Positions 48,685 through 57,001 of a stretch of DNA of 60,559 nucleotides are shown here, piece after piece; positions within the stretch are counted from its first letter, which is position 1; each line of letters starts with the position of its first letter. The DNA comes from Akkermansia sp. (GTDB taxonomy: Bacteria > Verrucomicrobiota > Verrucomicrobiia > Verrucomicrobiales > Akkermansiaceae). A program made the position numbers and the translations under genes. The notes under the pieces are model-generated. The model saw only the letters and a program-made list of their open reading frames with translations, made no database searches and had not been told where the DNA came from. Where the stretch lies: contig JAFQGD010000007.1 of the NCBI GenBank assembly GCA_017398355.1, forward strand, positions 1 to 60,559. Direction: 5' to 3'.

Positions 48685-49476
48685 ATGAAACGCATTCTCA
48701 TCACCCTCAGTTTTTTCCTTCTGCTCATCTTCATATGGGCTGCGCTCACCGGGGATTTGGCCTTCATTGGGGTCGATATCTCCCTATGGTCACCCTATGT
48801 GCTGCCCCCGCCCAGCACTGTGGGCCATTACCTGTGGGACAACACACTCAACGGCAAGATTCCGCTCTCCATGCTCATCACCCTGCGCCGCCTGCTCATC
48901 GGCTATGCCATTGGGCTTGTCATTGGTGTACCCTTGGGCATGGTTTCTGCACGCTTTCGCTGCATCAACGACACGCTTGGCATGCTGGCACTGGGGCTGC
49001 AAGCGCTACCAAGTGTGTGTTGGGTACCACTGGCCTGCATTTGGTTTGGGCAGACAGAAGTCGCCCTGCTTTTCGTGGTCATCATGGGTACGCTGTGGAG
49101 CGTACTGCTTTCCACCCAAAACGGCATGAAGAACGTACCGCCGATCTACGCCCGGGCAGCCCGCACAATGGGTTCTTCCCCCATACACACCTTGGTGTTT
49201 GTGACACTGCCGGCCTCTGCCCCCTTTGTGGTGAGTGGCATGAAACAAGGCTGGGCTTTTGCGTGGCGCTCTCTCATGGCCGCAGAGATATACGTATCTG
49301 TGATATCAGGATTCGGCATTGGCCAATACCTGCACTACGGACGCGAATTGCAGCGCATGTACCAAGTTATCGGCATCATGTTCATCATTATTTTGGTGGG
49401 CTTGTTGGCTGATAAAATCCTCTTCTCCCCCCTTGAATCCTGGCTGCACCGCCGCTGGGGTACCGGCAAAGATTAA
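48685..49476 (+). CDS. ABC transporter permease (sulfonate/nitrate type)
   Basis: A 263-residue BPD-transporter inner-membrane protein with about six helices (first at about 5-24). The conserved loop that docks the ATPase is AARTMGSSPIHTLVFVTLPA (E-A-A-x3-G-type, with A-R-A-A-R-T-M-G here) and is followed by ASAPFVVSGMKQGWAFAWRS and LMAAEIYVS, typical of SsuC/TauC. It completes the importer with the two preceding genes. Only 6 nt separate it from the GlcD-like gene. Confidence 0.94.
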   Translation: MKRILITLSFFLLLIFIWAALTGDLAFIGVDISLWSPYVLPPPSTVGHYLWDNTLNGKIPLSMLITLRRLLIGYAIGLVIGVPLGMVSARFRCINDTLGMLALGLQALPSVCWVPLACIWFGQTEVALLFVVIMGTLWSVLLSTQNGMKNVPPIYARAARTMGSSPIHTLVFVTLPASAPFVVSGMKQGWAFAWRSLMAAEIYVSVISGFGIGQYLHYGRELQRMYQVIGIMFIIILVGLLADKILFSPLESWLHRRWGTGKD

Positions 49477-49482
49477 ACAAGC

Positions 49483-50862
49483 ATGAACACTTGGATTGAT
49501 GAATTGCGCCAAGAGCTGGGCGAGGCTCTCCACACCGATACACCTACCCTACAAGCCCACGCAAGCGACAAATGGCATGCGGCACATCTACCGGATGCCG
49601 TACTGCTGGCTACTGATACCGCCCAGGTATCTGCCGCCATGAAAATCGCATCGGCACACGGCATTCCCGTCACTCCACGTGGTGCAGGCGTGGGCTATGT
49701 GGGGGGCTGTGTTCCGGTGCGCGGGGGGCTGGTCATATCGACTGCGCCCATGCAACGCATCGTAGAGCTCAACCCGGCAGATGGTGTGGCGGTGGTCGAA
49801 GCCGGAGTCCTAACAGCAGATTTACAGGAGGCATGCGCCGAGCTTGGTTGGTTCTACCCGCCGGATCCGGCATCTCGCAAAGAATCCAGCATTGGCGGCA
49901 ATATAGCCACCAATGCCGGGGGACCGCGTTGTCTCAAATACGGGGTCACGCGCAACTATGTACTGGGGTTGGAAGTCGTGTTGGCAGATGGGCGCATTCT
50001 GCGCTGTGGCGGGCGCACCCACAAGAACAAACAGGGTTTCGACCTCACCGGGCTCTTCTGCGGTTCGGAAGGTATGCTGGGTATTATCACCCAAGCCACA
50101 CTCCGCATCATTCCGGCACCCCCGGCGCGGGCCGCCTTGCATGCCTCATTCCCTCGTTTTGCGCTGGCAGCTCAAGCCGTGCAAAACATTCTTCAAGGTG
50201 GGCATTTACCCTGCGCTATCGAAATAACCGATGCCTACACCTTAGCAGCTGCGCGTGCTTACCTGCAAAACGATGTACTACCGGCAGATGCACAGGGCCA
50301 CATCATCATCGAGACAGATGGGCAGCCCGATGCCGTGGCAACGGAAATAGAGAGCATCTCCCGCATCCTGCAAGAGACCGGGGCTACTGCCATCTGCCCT
50401 GCTCGCACTGAGGAAGAGGTGGAGCAGATTTGGCAACTGCGGCGCGAGTTCTCGTACAGCCTCAAGGCCACCGGCCTCACCAAGCTCAACGAGGACATCG
50501 TGATACCGCGCTCGCAGCTGGTGCAGCTGGTGGACTTCTGCGAATCCATGCAGCACGAGACGGGCATACCCGTGGCCTGCTTCGGGCATTCGGGAGATGG
50601 CAACATTCACACCAACATCATGGTGCCCAAGGATGCACAAGGACGGGATATTCGCCAGCCGGCAGATGAACTGGTAAATCGCCTTTTCCGCTGGGTCACG
50701 GAACACGGCGGCAGCATCACCGGCGAGCACGGTATTGGCCTCGCCAAAGCCCCCTGGTTCCCTACTGCTATCGGCAATACCGCCATGGATGTACACCGAA
50801 CCCTCAAGCTGGCGCTTGACCCGCTCCGTATCCTCAATCCCGGCAAAATGAACTTGGATTAA
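49483..50862 (+). CDS. FAD-linked oxidase, GlcD family
   Basis: A 459-residue FAD enzyme of the glycolate oxidase subunit D / D-lactate dehydrogenase family. The PCMH-type FAD domain has TPRGAGVGYVGGCVPVRGG, SSIGGNIATNAGGPRCLKYG and LFCGSEGMLGIITQATLRI. The C-terminal domain has the metal/substrate motifs CFGHSGDGNIHTNIMV and GGSITGEHGIGLAK. It oxidises a 2-hydroxyacid to the 2-oxoacid; the exact substrate is open. It is in line with the ABC genes (6-nt gap) and with folP (9-nt gap), perhaps only by co-transcription. Confidence 0.93.
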   Translation: MNTWIDELRQELGEALHTDTPTLQAHASDKWHAAHLPDAVLLATDTAQVSAAMKIASAHGIPVTPRGAGVGYVGGCVPVRGGLVISTAPMQRIVELNPADGVAVVEAGVLTADLQEACAELGWFYPPDPASRKESSIGGNIATNAGGPRCLKYGVTRNYVLGLEVVLADGRILRCGGRTHKNKQGFDLTGLFCGSEGMLGIITQATLRIIPAPPARAALHASFPRFALAAQAVQNILQGGHLPCAIEITDAYTLAAARAYLQNDVLPADAQGHIIIETDGQPDAVATEIESISRILQETGATAICPARTEEEVEQIWQLRREFSYSLKATGLTKLNEDIVIPRSQLVQLVDFCESMQHETGIPVACFGHSGDGNIHTNIMVPKDAQGRDIRQPADELVNRLFRWVTEHGGSITGEHGIGLAKAPWFPTAIGNTAMDVHRTLKLALDPLRILNPGKMNLD

Positions 50863-50871
50863 GCACCCGCT

Positions 50872-51717
50872 ATGTCACGCACCTGGCGATTACGCAATGA
50901 ACAATGGCTCCTGCCCAAAAAAGGCGCCATCATGGGTATCCTCAACGTCACCCCGGATTCCTTCTCCGATGGTGGGCTGCACAACACGCTAGAAACAGCC
51001 CTGGCACATGCCCGCAAATTAGTGGCAGACGGCGCAGACATTATTGACATCGGTGGGGAATCAACCCGCCCCGGCTCAGCAGAAACGCCCCCGAAAGAAG
51101 AACAGGCTCGCGTAGTGCCGGTCATCCAAGCTCTCCGCGCAGAGTTCCCCGCCCTCCGTATCTCTATCGACACCCGCCACGCCACCACCGCAGCGGCTGC
51201 GCTGCACGCGGGGGCAGATATCGTGAACGACATCACCGCACTGGCCTCTGCGGATATGCGCCGGGTATGCGCAGAGCTTCCATGCGGCATCATCCTCATG
51301 CACATGCAAGGCACCCCCACCACCATGCAGCAAGCCCCCCACTATACTGATGTGGTGGCTGAGGTGCGGCAATTTTTTGCCGAGCGCATGGAACTGGCGG
51401 CTCAAGACGGAATCGAGCCCACACGCATTTGCCTAGACCCGGGCATTGGATTCGGCAAAACCACGGAGCACAATCTCCTCCTCATTGAACACTTGGAATC
51501 CTTGCGGGTACTCAATCGGCCCATACTCATGGCGCTATCCCGCAAAGCATTCATGGGCAAAATCTTGGGAGCATACAACCCACCCAAAACAAGTCCCATT
51601 CCCACGCTTAGCATGAGCCTTATGTCTGCCGACCGGGGGGCGGATTTGCACCGCGTACACGATGTTGCAGAACTACACCAAGCCCTGCTCTTGCGGGCCG
51701 CCCTGCTTCGCGCCTGA
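50872..51717 (+). CDS. folP: Dihydropteroate synthase
   Basis: A 281-residue FolP, which joins para-aminobenzoate with the pterin diphosphate in folate synthesis and is the sulfonamide target. Motifs: MGILNVTPDSFSDGG, DIGGESTRPGS, ISIDTRHATTAAAAL, VNDITAL, LMHMQGTP, CLDPGIGFGKT and LMALSRKAFMG. The usual final R-x-H signature is present as DRGADLHRVHDVAE. The short N-terminal extension (SRTWRLRNEQW) is typical. It begins 9 nt after the GlcD-like gene. Confidence 0.97.
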   Translation: MSRTWRLRNEQWLLPKKGAIMGILNVTPDSFSDGGLHNTLETALAHARKLVADGADIIDIGGESTRPGSAETPPKEEQARVVPVIQALRAEFPALRISIDTRHATTAAAALHAGADIVNDITALASADMRRVCAELPCGIILMHMQGTPTTMQQAPHYTDVVAEVRQFFAERMELAAQDGIEPTRICLDPGIGFGKTTEHNLLLIEHLESLRVLNRPILMALSRKAFMGKILGAYNPPKTSPIPTLSMSLMSADRGADLHRVHDVAELHQALLLRAALLRA

Positions 51718-51753
51718 GTCACCCCATCCTTTTTCACACACCCACTCCAGCAC

Positions 51754-52509
51754 ATGAAAACTTGGATTACAGCAACATTCAGTCCCACCGGCTCCACCCG
51801 CGCCGTGGCACAAGCCATTGCAGCCACCCGCGAACAAGCTCACATCGACCTCCTCAAACCCATCTCTCCCCGGATTGTGACTGCGGATACTCCGTTGCTT
51901 GCGGTGGTACCGGTATATGGTGGCCGAGTACCTGCTATCGCCATTGAACGACTTTCCCGGCTGCAGGGCCAAGGAGGCGCTGCCATAGCCGTCGTTGTGT
52001 ATGGCAACCGCGCCTATGAAGATGCCCTGCTCGAACTCAAAAACACGCTAACAGACTGCGGTTTCCGCGTCATTGCCGCGGCAGCTTTCATCGCAGAGCA
52101 TTCCATTGCCCGCAGCATTGCCACCGGGCGCCCCCACGAGCAAGATAAGCAAACAGCCACTGAATTTACTGCCACAGTAGATGCTAAATTGGCGCGGCCC
52201 GCAGCAGAACAAACCCTCGTTCACGTGCCCGGCAACGATCCATTAAAACCCTTGCCACAAATGCCCGCCACCCCCATCGTGACGGACGCATGCGGTGGCT
52301 GTGGTTCCTGCGCACGCGAATGCCCCATGCAAGCCATACCGGCAGAAAACCCACGCACGACGGATGCTTCCCGCTGCATTCTGTGCATGCGCTGCGTGAG
52401 CATCTGCCCACGCCAAGCACGTATCCTGCCGCCCCCACTGCTGGCCGGCATGACAGCTCGCCTCCAAGCTTGCGCCGCAGAACCCCGCCTGCCCGAGCTT
52501 TTCGTCTAA
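51754..52509 (+). CDS. Flavodoxin-like plus two [4Fe-4S] clusters protein (EFR1-type)
   Basis: A 251-residue fusion. Residues 1-155 resemble a flavodoxin fold with the FMN phosphate loop TFSPTGSTRAVAQAI and VPVYGGRVPAIAIERLSRL. Residues 180-230 hold two ferredoxin-type cluster motifs, CGGCGSCARECPMQAIP and CILCMRCVSICPRQA. This layout occurs in the EFR1 family of electron-transfer proteins in anaerobes. Partner enzymes are unknown. It is 36 nt after folP and probably ends this run. Confidence 0.9.
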   Translation: MKTWITATFSPTGSTRAVAQAIAATREQAHIDLLKPISPRIVTADTPLLAVVPVYGGRVPAIAIERLSRLQGQGGAAIAVVVYGNRAYEDALLELKNTLTDCGFRVIAAAAFIAEHSIARSIATGRPHEQDKQTATEFTATVDAKLARPAAEQTLVHVPGNDPLKPLPQMPATPIVTDACGGCGSCARECPMQAIPAENPRTTDASRCILCMRCVSICPRQARILPPPLLAGMTARLQACAAEPRLPELFV

Positions 52510-52510
52510 A

Positions 52511-52975
52511 TCAGACTCCGCGGCTGAGAAGCTGCGTGAGCTCGAACTGGAATGCCTGCAACTCTGCCGGGCTGGGTTTGCCACTCAGCTCACTCCAGCC
52601 AAAGCGGCCCATTTGGTCAATCTGCCAAGCCCCCTTCACCCCCGAGGGGAACACCGCCTTGCCCGAAAGCAAGGTGCCGGGTATTTGCAATTCATCCAAT
52701 GTCACCTCCGGCTTGCCCCCGGTGGGGGCAGGCATGCCGGGCGTTTCTGCCGGGGCCGGGGCGGCAGCGGGCTCCTCTTTCGGCGGAGCAGGCGCTGCCT
52801 CTGCAGGCTTGGCAATTTCAATGCCGTAATCCAGCAGCAAAAAGCGCACATCCATATAAGTCATGTGTACATCACATTCCGCTACCAAATTTTTCTGGAT
52901 ACCGTTCAAATCCACCCCTTGAGCAGCCCACTGGCGCACCATATCAAGTTGTTCCGGCGAAAGTTTCGTTGCCAT
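52511..52975 (-). CDS. Hypothetical protein with Pro/Ala linker
   Basis: A 154-residue soluble protein. The N-terminal 55 residues (EQLDMVRQWAAQGVDLNGIQ, AECDVHMTYMDVRFLLLDYG) look like a helical DNA- or protein-binding bundle. An Ala/Pro/Glu linker follows (about 57-85), then a C-terminal beta-rich segment (LLSGKAVFPSGVKGAWQIDQ, GRFGWSELSG). No family can be named. It has a leaderless-type promoter and is convergent with the flavodoxin-ferredoxin gene, with a gap of 1 nt. Confidence 0.75.
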   Translation of the reverse strand: MATKLSPEQLDMVRQWAAQGVDLNGIQKNLVAECDVHMTYMDVRFLLLDYGIEIAKPAEAAPAPPKEEPAAAPAPAETPGMPAPTGGKPEVTLDELQIPGTLLSGKAVFPSGVKGAWQIDQMGRFGWSELSGKPSPAELQAFQFELTQLLSRGV

Positions 52976-52981
52976 GCCCGC

Positions 52982-53010
52982 ATCTTACTCTTTACCCCAC
53001 CCTTTGGCAA
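52982..53010 (-). promoter_or_regulatory. Promoter of the 52511-52975 gene, leaderless geometry
   Basis: On the reverse strand TTGCCA (53010-53005), 17-bp spacer, TAAGAT (52987-52982), ending 6 nt before the ATG at 52975. Confidence 0.6.
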
Positions 53011-53072
53011 GCAGGAAGCGCGCCTGCATGCCCCATCCATGACATAACAAGAGTAAATTTCAAACTTTCAAC

Positions 53073-53101
53073 TTTACAAGCGCCACGCCCTTCCCTATCA
53101 T
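53073..53101 (+). promoter_or_regulatory. nadC-dprA promoter, leaderless geometry
   Basis: TTTACA (53073-53078), 17-bp spacer, TATCAT (53096-53101), ending 6 nt before the ATG at 53108; this excludes the in-frame GTG at 53102. Confidence 0.65.
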
Positions 53102-53107
53102 GTGGGC

Positions 53108-53974
53108 ATGTCCAATACAAAAGTTTCTGATAATCTGGATGCTCTCATCAAACTGGCCCTTGATGAAGACTTTGGGGATGGCGACGTAACCTCCAACTAC
53201 TTTGTGCCGGCAGAACTGAAGGCCAAAGCGCTTCTTCGCCCGCGTTCGCAGGGGGTACTCTCCGGAGTCAAGGTAGCAGAGGCTGTTTTCATGGCTGTGG
53301 ACCCCACCTTAAAAGTCGAAGTATTGCTGCACGATGGGGAGAAAGTCTCCCCGGGTGCCATTGTCATGTCCATTGAGGGGGCGGCACGCTCCATTCTGGG
53401 GGCAGAGCGCACAGCCCTCAACTTCATCCAGCGTCTTTCCGGCGTGGCAAGCATGACTCACAAGTATGTAAAAGCCATTGCTCACACTTCCTGCCGTTTG
53501 TTGGACACCCGCAAGACCACCCCCGGCTACCGCTTGCTGGAAAAAGCAGCCGTGGTACACGGTGGCGGCAACAACCACCGCTTAGGCCTGTATGACCGCG
53601 CCATGGTCAAGGACAACCACCTCATGACGGATGGCAACACGGCTCACCTGCAAGCATGCATCAATCAGCTCAAGGCGGATAAACCCGGTGTGGAAGTGGA
53701 ACTGGAGGCCGACAACCTCACCCAAGTGGAAGCCTTCCTGCAACTGACCGGGGTGGACTACATCCTGCTGGACAACATGAGCAATGAGGACATGCGCCGT
53801 GCCGTCGAAATGCGCGGCAAAAATCGCAAGCCTTATTTCGAGGCAAGCGGTGGGCTTACACTGGAAACAGCCCCCGCTGCCGCCGAGACCGGGGTCGATT
53901 TCATGAGCTTTGGCTGCCTCACCCACTCCGTTCCTTCCTTGGATTTAGGGCTGGATTTCACCGTCACGCGCTAA
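53108..53974 (+). CDS. nadC: Nicotinate-nucleotide pyrophosphorylase (carboxylating)
   Basis: A 288-residue quinolinate phosphoribosyltransferase, which makes nicotinate mononucleotide from quinolinate and PRPP in de novo NAD synthesis. Motifs: DEDFGDGDVTSNYF, ERTALNFIQRLSGVAS, LDTRKTTPGYRLLEKAAV, HGGGNNHRLGLYDRAMVKDN and EASGGLTLETAPAAAETGVD. All active-site Arg, Lys and His positions of the family appear present. dprA begins directly after the stop codon (TAAATG). Confidence 0.97.
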   Translation: MSNTKVSDNLDALIKLALDEDFGDGDVTSNYFVPAELKAKALLRPRSQGVLSGVKVAEAVFMAVDPTLKVEVLLHDGEKVSPGAIVMSIEGAARSILGAERTALNFIQRLSGVASMTHKYVKAIAHTSCRLLDTRKTTPGYRLLEKAAVVHGGGNNHRLGLYDRAMVKDNHLMTDGNTAHLQACINQLKADKPGVEVELEADNLTQVEAFLQLTGVDYILLDNMSNEDMRRAVEMRGKNRKPYFEASGGLTLETAPAAAETGVDFMSFGCLTHSVPSLDLGLDFTVTR

Positions 53975-55090
53975 ATGCAGGATTATTCTCCACGAGAAGC
54001 ACTCATCACCCTCAACCTTATTCCCGGGCTGGGTTCCATTCGCATTCAATCGCTGTTGGAATTTTTCGGTTCGGCAGAGCTGGCGTTGGCGGCACCTGCA
54101 TCCCTGCTGGAGCAGGTGCCGCGCCTTGGCCGCAAACTGGCCTCTGCGGTGGCAGATTGGCGCAATTGTACCAACACCACCGCAGAAATTGAAGCCGCAG
54201 AGCAACACGGCGTTCGCATTGTCACCCTGCTGGATGCTGACTACCCGCAGGCTCTCCGCAGTATGGCAGATCCCCCCATTGTCCTCTATGCACGCGGTGA
54301 GTGGCGGCCGGAGGATGACACACGCTCCGTGGCACTGGTGGGTTCCCGCCTGGCAAGCCCCTACGGCATAACCCATGCACGCCGTTTTGCCCGCGAACTG
54401 GCGGAAAACGGCTGCACCATTATCTCCGGATTAGCACGCGGGGTTGATACCGCAGCCCACCAAGGCGCGCTCGATGCCGGTGGCCGCACCATTGCCGTCA
54501 TTGGCTCCGGTATTGCCAACATCTTCCCCCAAGAGAACATCGCTCTGGCAGACAGTATCGTTCGGAGTGGACAAGGCGCTATCGTGAGCGAATTCCCCAT
54601 GTTCATGCGCCCGGGGCGCACCACCTTTCCCCAGCGCAACCGAATTGTCGCAGCTTGGAGCCGGGCCACCTGCGTGGTAGAAGCTCCCACCCGCAGCGGG
54701 GCGCTCATCACTGCTCGCATGGCCGCCGTAGAGTATGGGCGCACCGTCTTTGCCCTTCCCGGCCCGGTGGATCGTCCCTCCAGCGCAGGGTGCCACAACC
54801 TCATCCGAGACGGCGCCATCCTCTGCACTTCCCCGGCAGAGCTCTTGGATGACATGAATTGGACGGATACCCCCCGGCAGCTAGACTTAAACTTCGACCC
54901 CACCCCAGCCACAGCCGCTGAGCTCTCCCCCGCTGAGCATGAAGTTCTAGCCGCCATCACCGCCGGCCATGATACGCTGGATGCCCTTTGCACAGCACTT
55001 GGCATGCCGGCGCATGAACTCAATCCTTTGCTCATGCGTATGCAGGTCAAACGGCTCATCAGCCCGCTCCCCGGTGGCCGTTTCCAATAG
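53975..55090 (+). CDS. dprA: DNA-processing protein A
   Basis: A 371-residue DprA, which protects incoming single-stranded DNA and loads RecA during natural transformation. The N-terminal helix-hairpin-helix or SAM-like part (about 1-65, LNLIPGLGSIRIQSLLEFFG) is followed by the Rossmann-fold core with VALVGSRLASPYG, IISGLARGVDTAAHQGALD, IAVIGSGIANIFPQEN and FPQRNRIVAAWS. The C-terminal winged-helix-like domain (about 310-371, LDALCTALGMPAHELNPLLM) is complete. It directly follows nadC without a gap. Its presence hints at competence. Confidence 0.96.
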   Translation: MQDYSPREALITLNLIPGLGSIRIQSLLEFFGSAELALAAPASLLEQVPRLGRKLASAVADWRNCTNTTAEIEAAEQHGVRIVTLLDADYPQALRSMADPPIVLYARGEWRPEDDTRSVALVGSRLASPYGITHARRFARELAENGCTIISGLARGVDTAAHQGALDAGGRTIAVIGSGIANIFPQENIALADSIVRSGQGAIVSEFPMFMRPGRTTFPQRNRIVAAWSRATCVVEAPTRSGALITARMAAVEYGRTVFALPGPVDRPSSAGCHNLIRDGAILCTSPAELLDDMNWTDTPRQLDLNFDPTPATAAELSPAEHEVLAAITAGHDTLDALCTALGMPAHELNPLLMRMQVKRLISPLPGGRFQ

Positions 55091-55129
55091 CCGCTTTTCG
55101 CCTCCTCAAAAAAAAGACATAAATTTGGC

Positions 55130-55158
55130 TTGCAATTTGGGGTAACTTGCTGTATAAG
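55130..55158 (+). promoter_or_regulatory. Promoter of the small basic protein gene
   Basis: TTGCAA (55130-55135), 17-bp spacer, TATAAG (55153-55158). It has a leader of about 48 nt. Confidence 0.6.
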
Positions 55159-55211
55159 TGGCGACCCCTTTCCGCAGTGATGCGGGTAAACCTTTACAAA
55201 AACAACACGAT

Positions 55212-55367
55212 ATGTCCAAGCATTCCACTCTGAAAGCAACTGGTACCGTTGGCGGTAAGCGTTCTGTTCTCAAGCGTTTCGAACGCGTGAAGCTCCTGAA
55301 GGAGCGTGGCCAGTGGAAGGAAGGCCAGAGCCCCATCGGTCTGCCCAAGACCAAGTTCGACGCCTAA
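55212..55367 (+). CDS. Chlamydia/Verrucomicrobia-type small basic protein
   Basis: A 51-residue, very basic protein (HSTLKATGTVGGKRSVLKRF, ERVKLLKERGQWKEG, ending GLPKTKFDA). It matches the small basic protein family described from Chlamydiae and Verrucomicrobia, assumed to be ribosome- or nucleic-acid-associated. It is a good lineage marker. It has its own promoter and is followed by a region of strong hairpins (55380-55545). Confidence 0.9.
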   Translation: MSKHSTLKATGTVGGKRSVLKRFERVKLLKERGQWKEGQSPIGLPKTKFDA

Positions 55368-55382
55368 TCCGGTGATACTTTC

Positions 55383-55545
55383 CGCAGCAGGGGATATCCG
55401 CGCCGAGATGCGTTCGGATTCATTCTCCCCTGCGCCGGATGGCTCCGTCAGGTGTTGCAGAGCACCGAGACATTGTATCCGGTACAGATTTTCGCCTCAC
55501 GGCTGTCGAAAGCCGCGGGGCTTTTCCTTTTACAACAAAAAAACC
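55383..55545 (+). promoter_or_regulatory. Structured leader between the small basic protein and the pseudouridine synthase genes
   Basis: The outer stem GCAGGGGA (55387-55394) pairs with TCCCCTGC (55426-55433), with an inner stem ATCCG/CGGAT. Towards 55500-55530 CGGCT-GTCGA-AAGCCG and AAAGCC-GCGG-GGCTTT compete for the AAAGCC segment, the latter followed by a T-rich tract (TTTTCCTTTT). It could be a terminator or attenuator ahead of the ATG at 55565. No known riboswitch class is recognised. Confidence 0.45.
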
Positions 55546-55564
55546 TCCCTTATCCCCCTTTCCT

Positions 55565-56983
55565 ATGTCTGAAGAACCCAACTATGCAGCCGCCCAAGAA
55601 GGCAGCGTGCGTCTCAACAAGTTTCTTGCTTCCTGCGGCTACGAATCCCGCCGTGCAGCCGATCGCCTGATTGCCGAAGGGCGAGTGGAAGTCAACGGCA
55701 AGGTGGTAGACACCCCCGGCTTGCGTGTTCTGCCGACTGATTTTGTGAAAGTGGACGGCCACCGCGCCACCCCCAAGGAGGAAGTAGCCATCCTGCTCAA
55801 CAAACCACGCGGCTACGTATGCAGCCGTGATGCCCAAGGAGCCATTGGCACAGTTTACGACCTACTCCCCCCCAAATACCGCTATGCCAACTATGTAGGC
55901 CGCTTGGATGCCGATAGCGAAGGCTTGCTCATTTTCACCAACAACGGCACATTGGGGCAAAGCATAGGCCACCCCTCCGGCGGTATCGAAAAAGAATACT
56001 GGGTCACGCTCGACCAAGCCTTCGACAACAGCGTTCTCATCCAGCTGCTCAAGGGGGTGCGCATACCGGAAGGCCAAGCCAAGGCAAAATACATCTCCCG
56101 ACTCTCTGCACGCCGCGCTTGCGTGGTGCTGGAGCAAGGGCTGAAGCGCCAAGTGCGCCAAATGTTCTCCTGCTTAGGGCTGCGTGTGCGCAAGCTGGTG
56201 CGTGTGCGCATCGGCTCACTGTGGGGCGGTGATTTGGAACCCGGCAATGCGGAGCTGCTCACCCCCGAGCAAATTGAACTGGCCTGCACCAATCCCCGCC
56301 GCCGCAAGGGACTCGTTGGTGCCAAACAAGCATTCAAACCGCGCCCCGTTCAGCAACAGAATGAAGCTCCCGATTCCTACGAGGAAGAGGAAGACTCCTA
56401 CATCTTCAACCCGGCTGATTTTGAAACAGAGGAAGAGGCTCTGGAAACCGCCACCAAGTTCATTGATGGTGAATCCTTTGAACCCGAGCGCGACAATGGT
56501 CGCCGCCCCTTTGGCCGAGCCCCCCGCAGCAAGCGCGACTTTGACGGTGGCGAGCGCCGCTCCTTTGGCAACCGAGACCGCAAGCCCTTCGGTGAGCGCC
56601 GCTCCTTTGGCGACCGCGACCGCAAACCCTTCGGTGAGCGCCGCTCCTTTGGCGACCGCGACCGCAAACCTTTCGGTGAGCGCCGCTCCTTTGGCGACCG
56701 CGATGGCAAACCCTTCGGTGAGCGCCGCTCCTTTGGCGACCGCGATGGCAAGCCCTTCGGCGAGCGCCGCTCCTTTGGTGACCGCGACCGTAAACCCTTC
56801 GGTGAGCGCCGCTCCTTTGGCGACCGCGACCGCAAGCCCTTCGGTGAACGCCGCTCCTTTGGCAACCGCGATGGCAAGCCTTTCGGAGCCAGCAAACCCT
56901 TCGGCAACAAGAAAAACTTCCGCCAAGGTAGTGGCCAAGGCAAATTTAACACACGCCGGCCGTTCAACGGCGGGCGTGGTTAA
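55565..56983 (+). CDS. RsuA/RluB-family pseudouridine synthase with tandem-repeat tail
   Basis: A 472-residue enzyme. It has an S4 RNA-binding domain (about 15-60, VRLNKFLASCGYESRRAADR), then the catalytic domain with LLNKPRGYVCSRDA, the active-site Asp in YVGRLDADSEGLLIFTNNG, and GLKRQVRQMFSCLGLRVRKL. This isomerises uridine in 16S or 23S rRNA. After about residue 260 it runs into an acidic linker (YEEEEDSYIFNPADFETEEE), then eight 14-residue Arg-rich tandem repeats (GERRSFGDRD[RG]KPF) and a Gly/Asn/Arg-rich end. The tail nearly doubles the size of the enzyme. The start at 55565 (MSEEPN) follows family practice. Confidence 0.93.
   Translation: MSEEPNYAAAQEGSVRLNKFLASCGYESRRAADRLIAEGRVEVNGKVVDTPGLRVLPTDFVKVDGHRATPKEEVAILLNKPRGYVCSRDAQGAIGTVYDLLPPKYRYANYVGRLDADSEGLLIFTNNGTLGQSIGHPSGGIEKEYWVTLDQAFDNSVLIQLLKGVRIPEGQAKAKYISRLSARRACVVLEQGLKRQVRQMFSCLGLRVRKLVRVRIGSLWGGDLEPGNAELLTPEQIELACTNPRRRKGLVGAKQAFKPRPVQQQNEAPDSYEEEEDSYIFNPADFETEEEALETATKFIDGESFEPERDNGRRPFGRAPRSKRDFDGGERRSFGNRDRKPFGERRSFGDRDRKPFGERRSFGDRDRKPFGERRSFGDRDGKPFGERRSFGDRDGKPFGERRSFGDRDRKPFGERRSFGDRDRKPFGERRSFGNRDGKPFGASKPFGNKKNFRQGSGQGKFNTRRPFNGGRG
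56549..56884 (+). repeat. Eight 42-bp tandem repeats inside the pseudouridine synthase gene
   Basis: Eight in-frame units of 42 bp encode GERRSFG[DN]RD[RG]KPF. Units differ mainly at two codons (Asp/Asn at position 8, Arg/Gly at position 11) plus silent changes. The high DNA identity suggests ongoing expansion and contraction; the encoded tail is very basic and should bind RNA. Confidence 0.95.
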
Positions 56984-57001
56984 AGCATCTCAAGCGGTAG
57001 C

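Noticed and set aside
56216..56967. Repetitive reverse-strand frames opposite the pseudouridine synthase tail
   Set aside because: They arise because the 42-bp unit is a multiple of three and is open in all frames; the forward frame continues a recognised enzyme.
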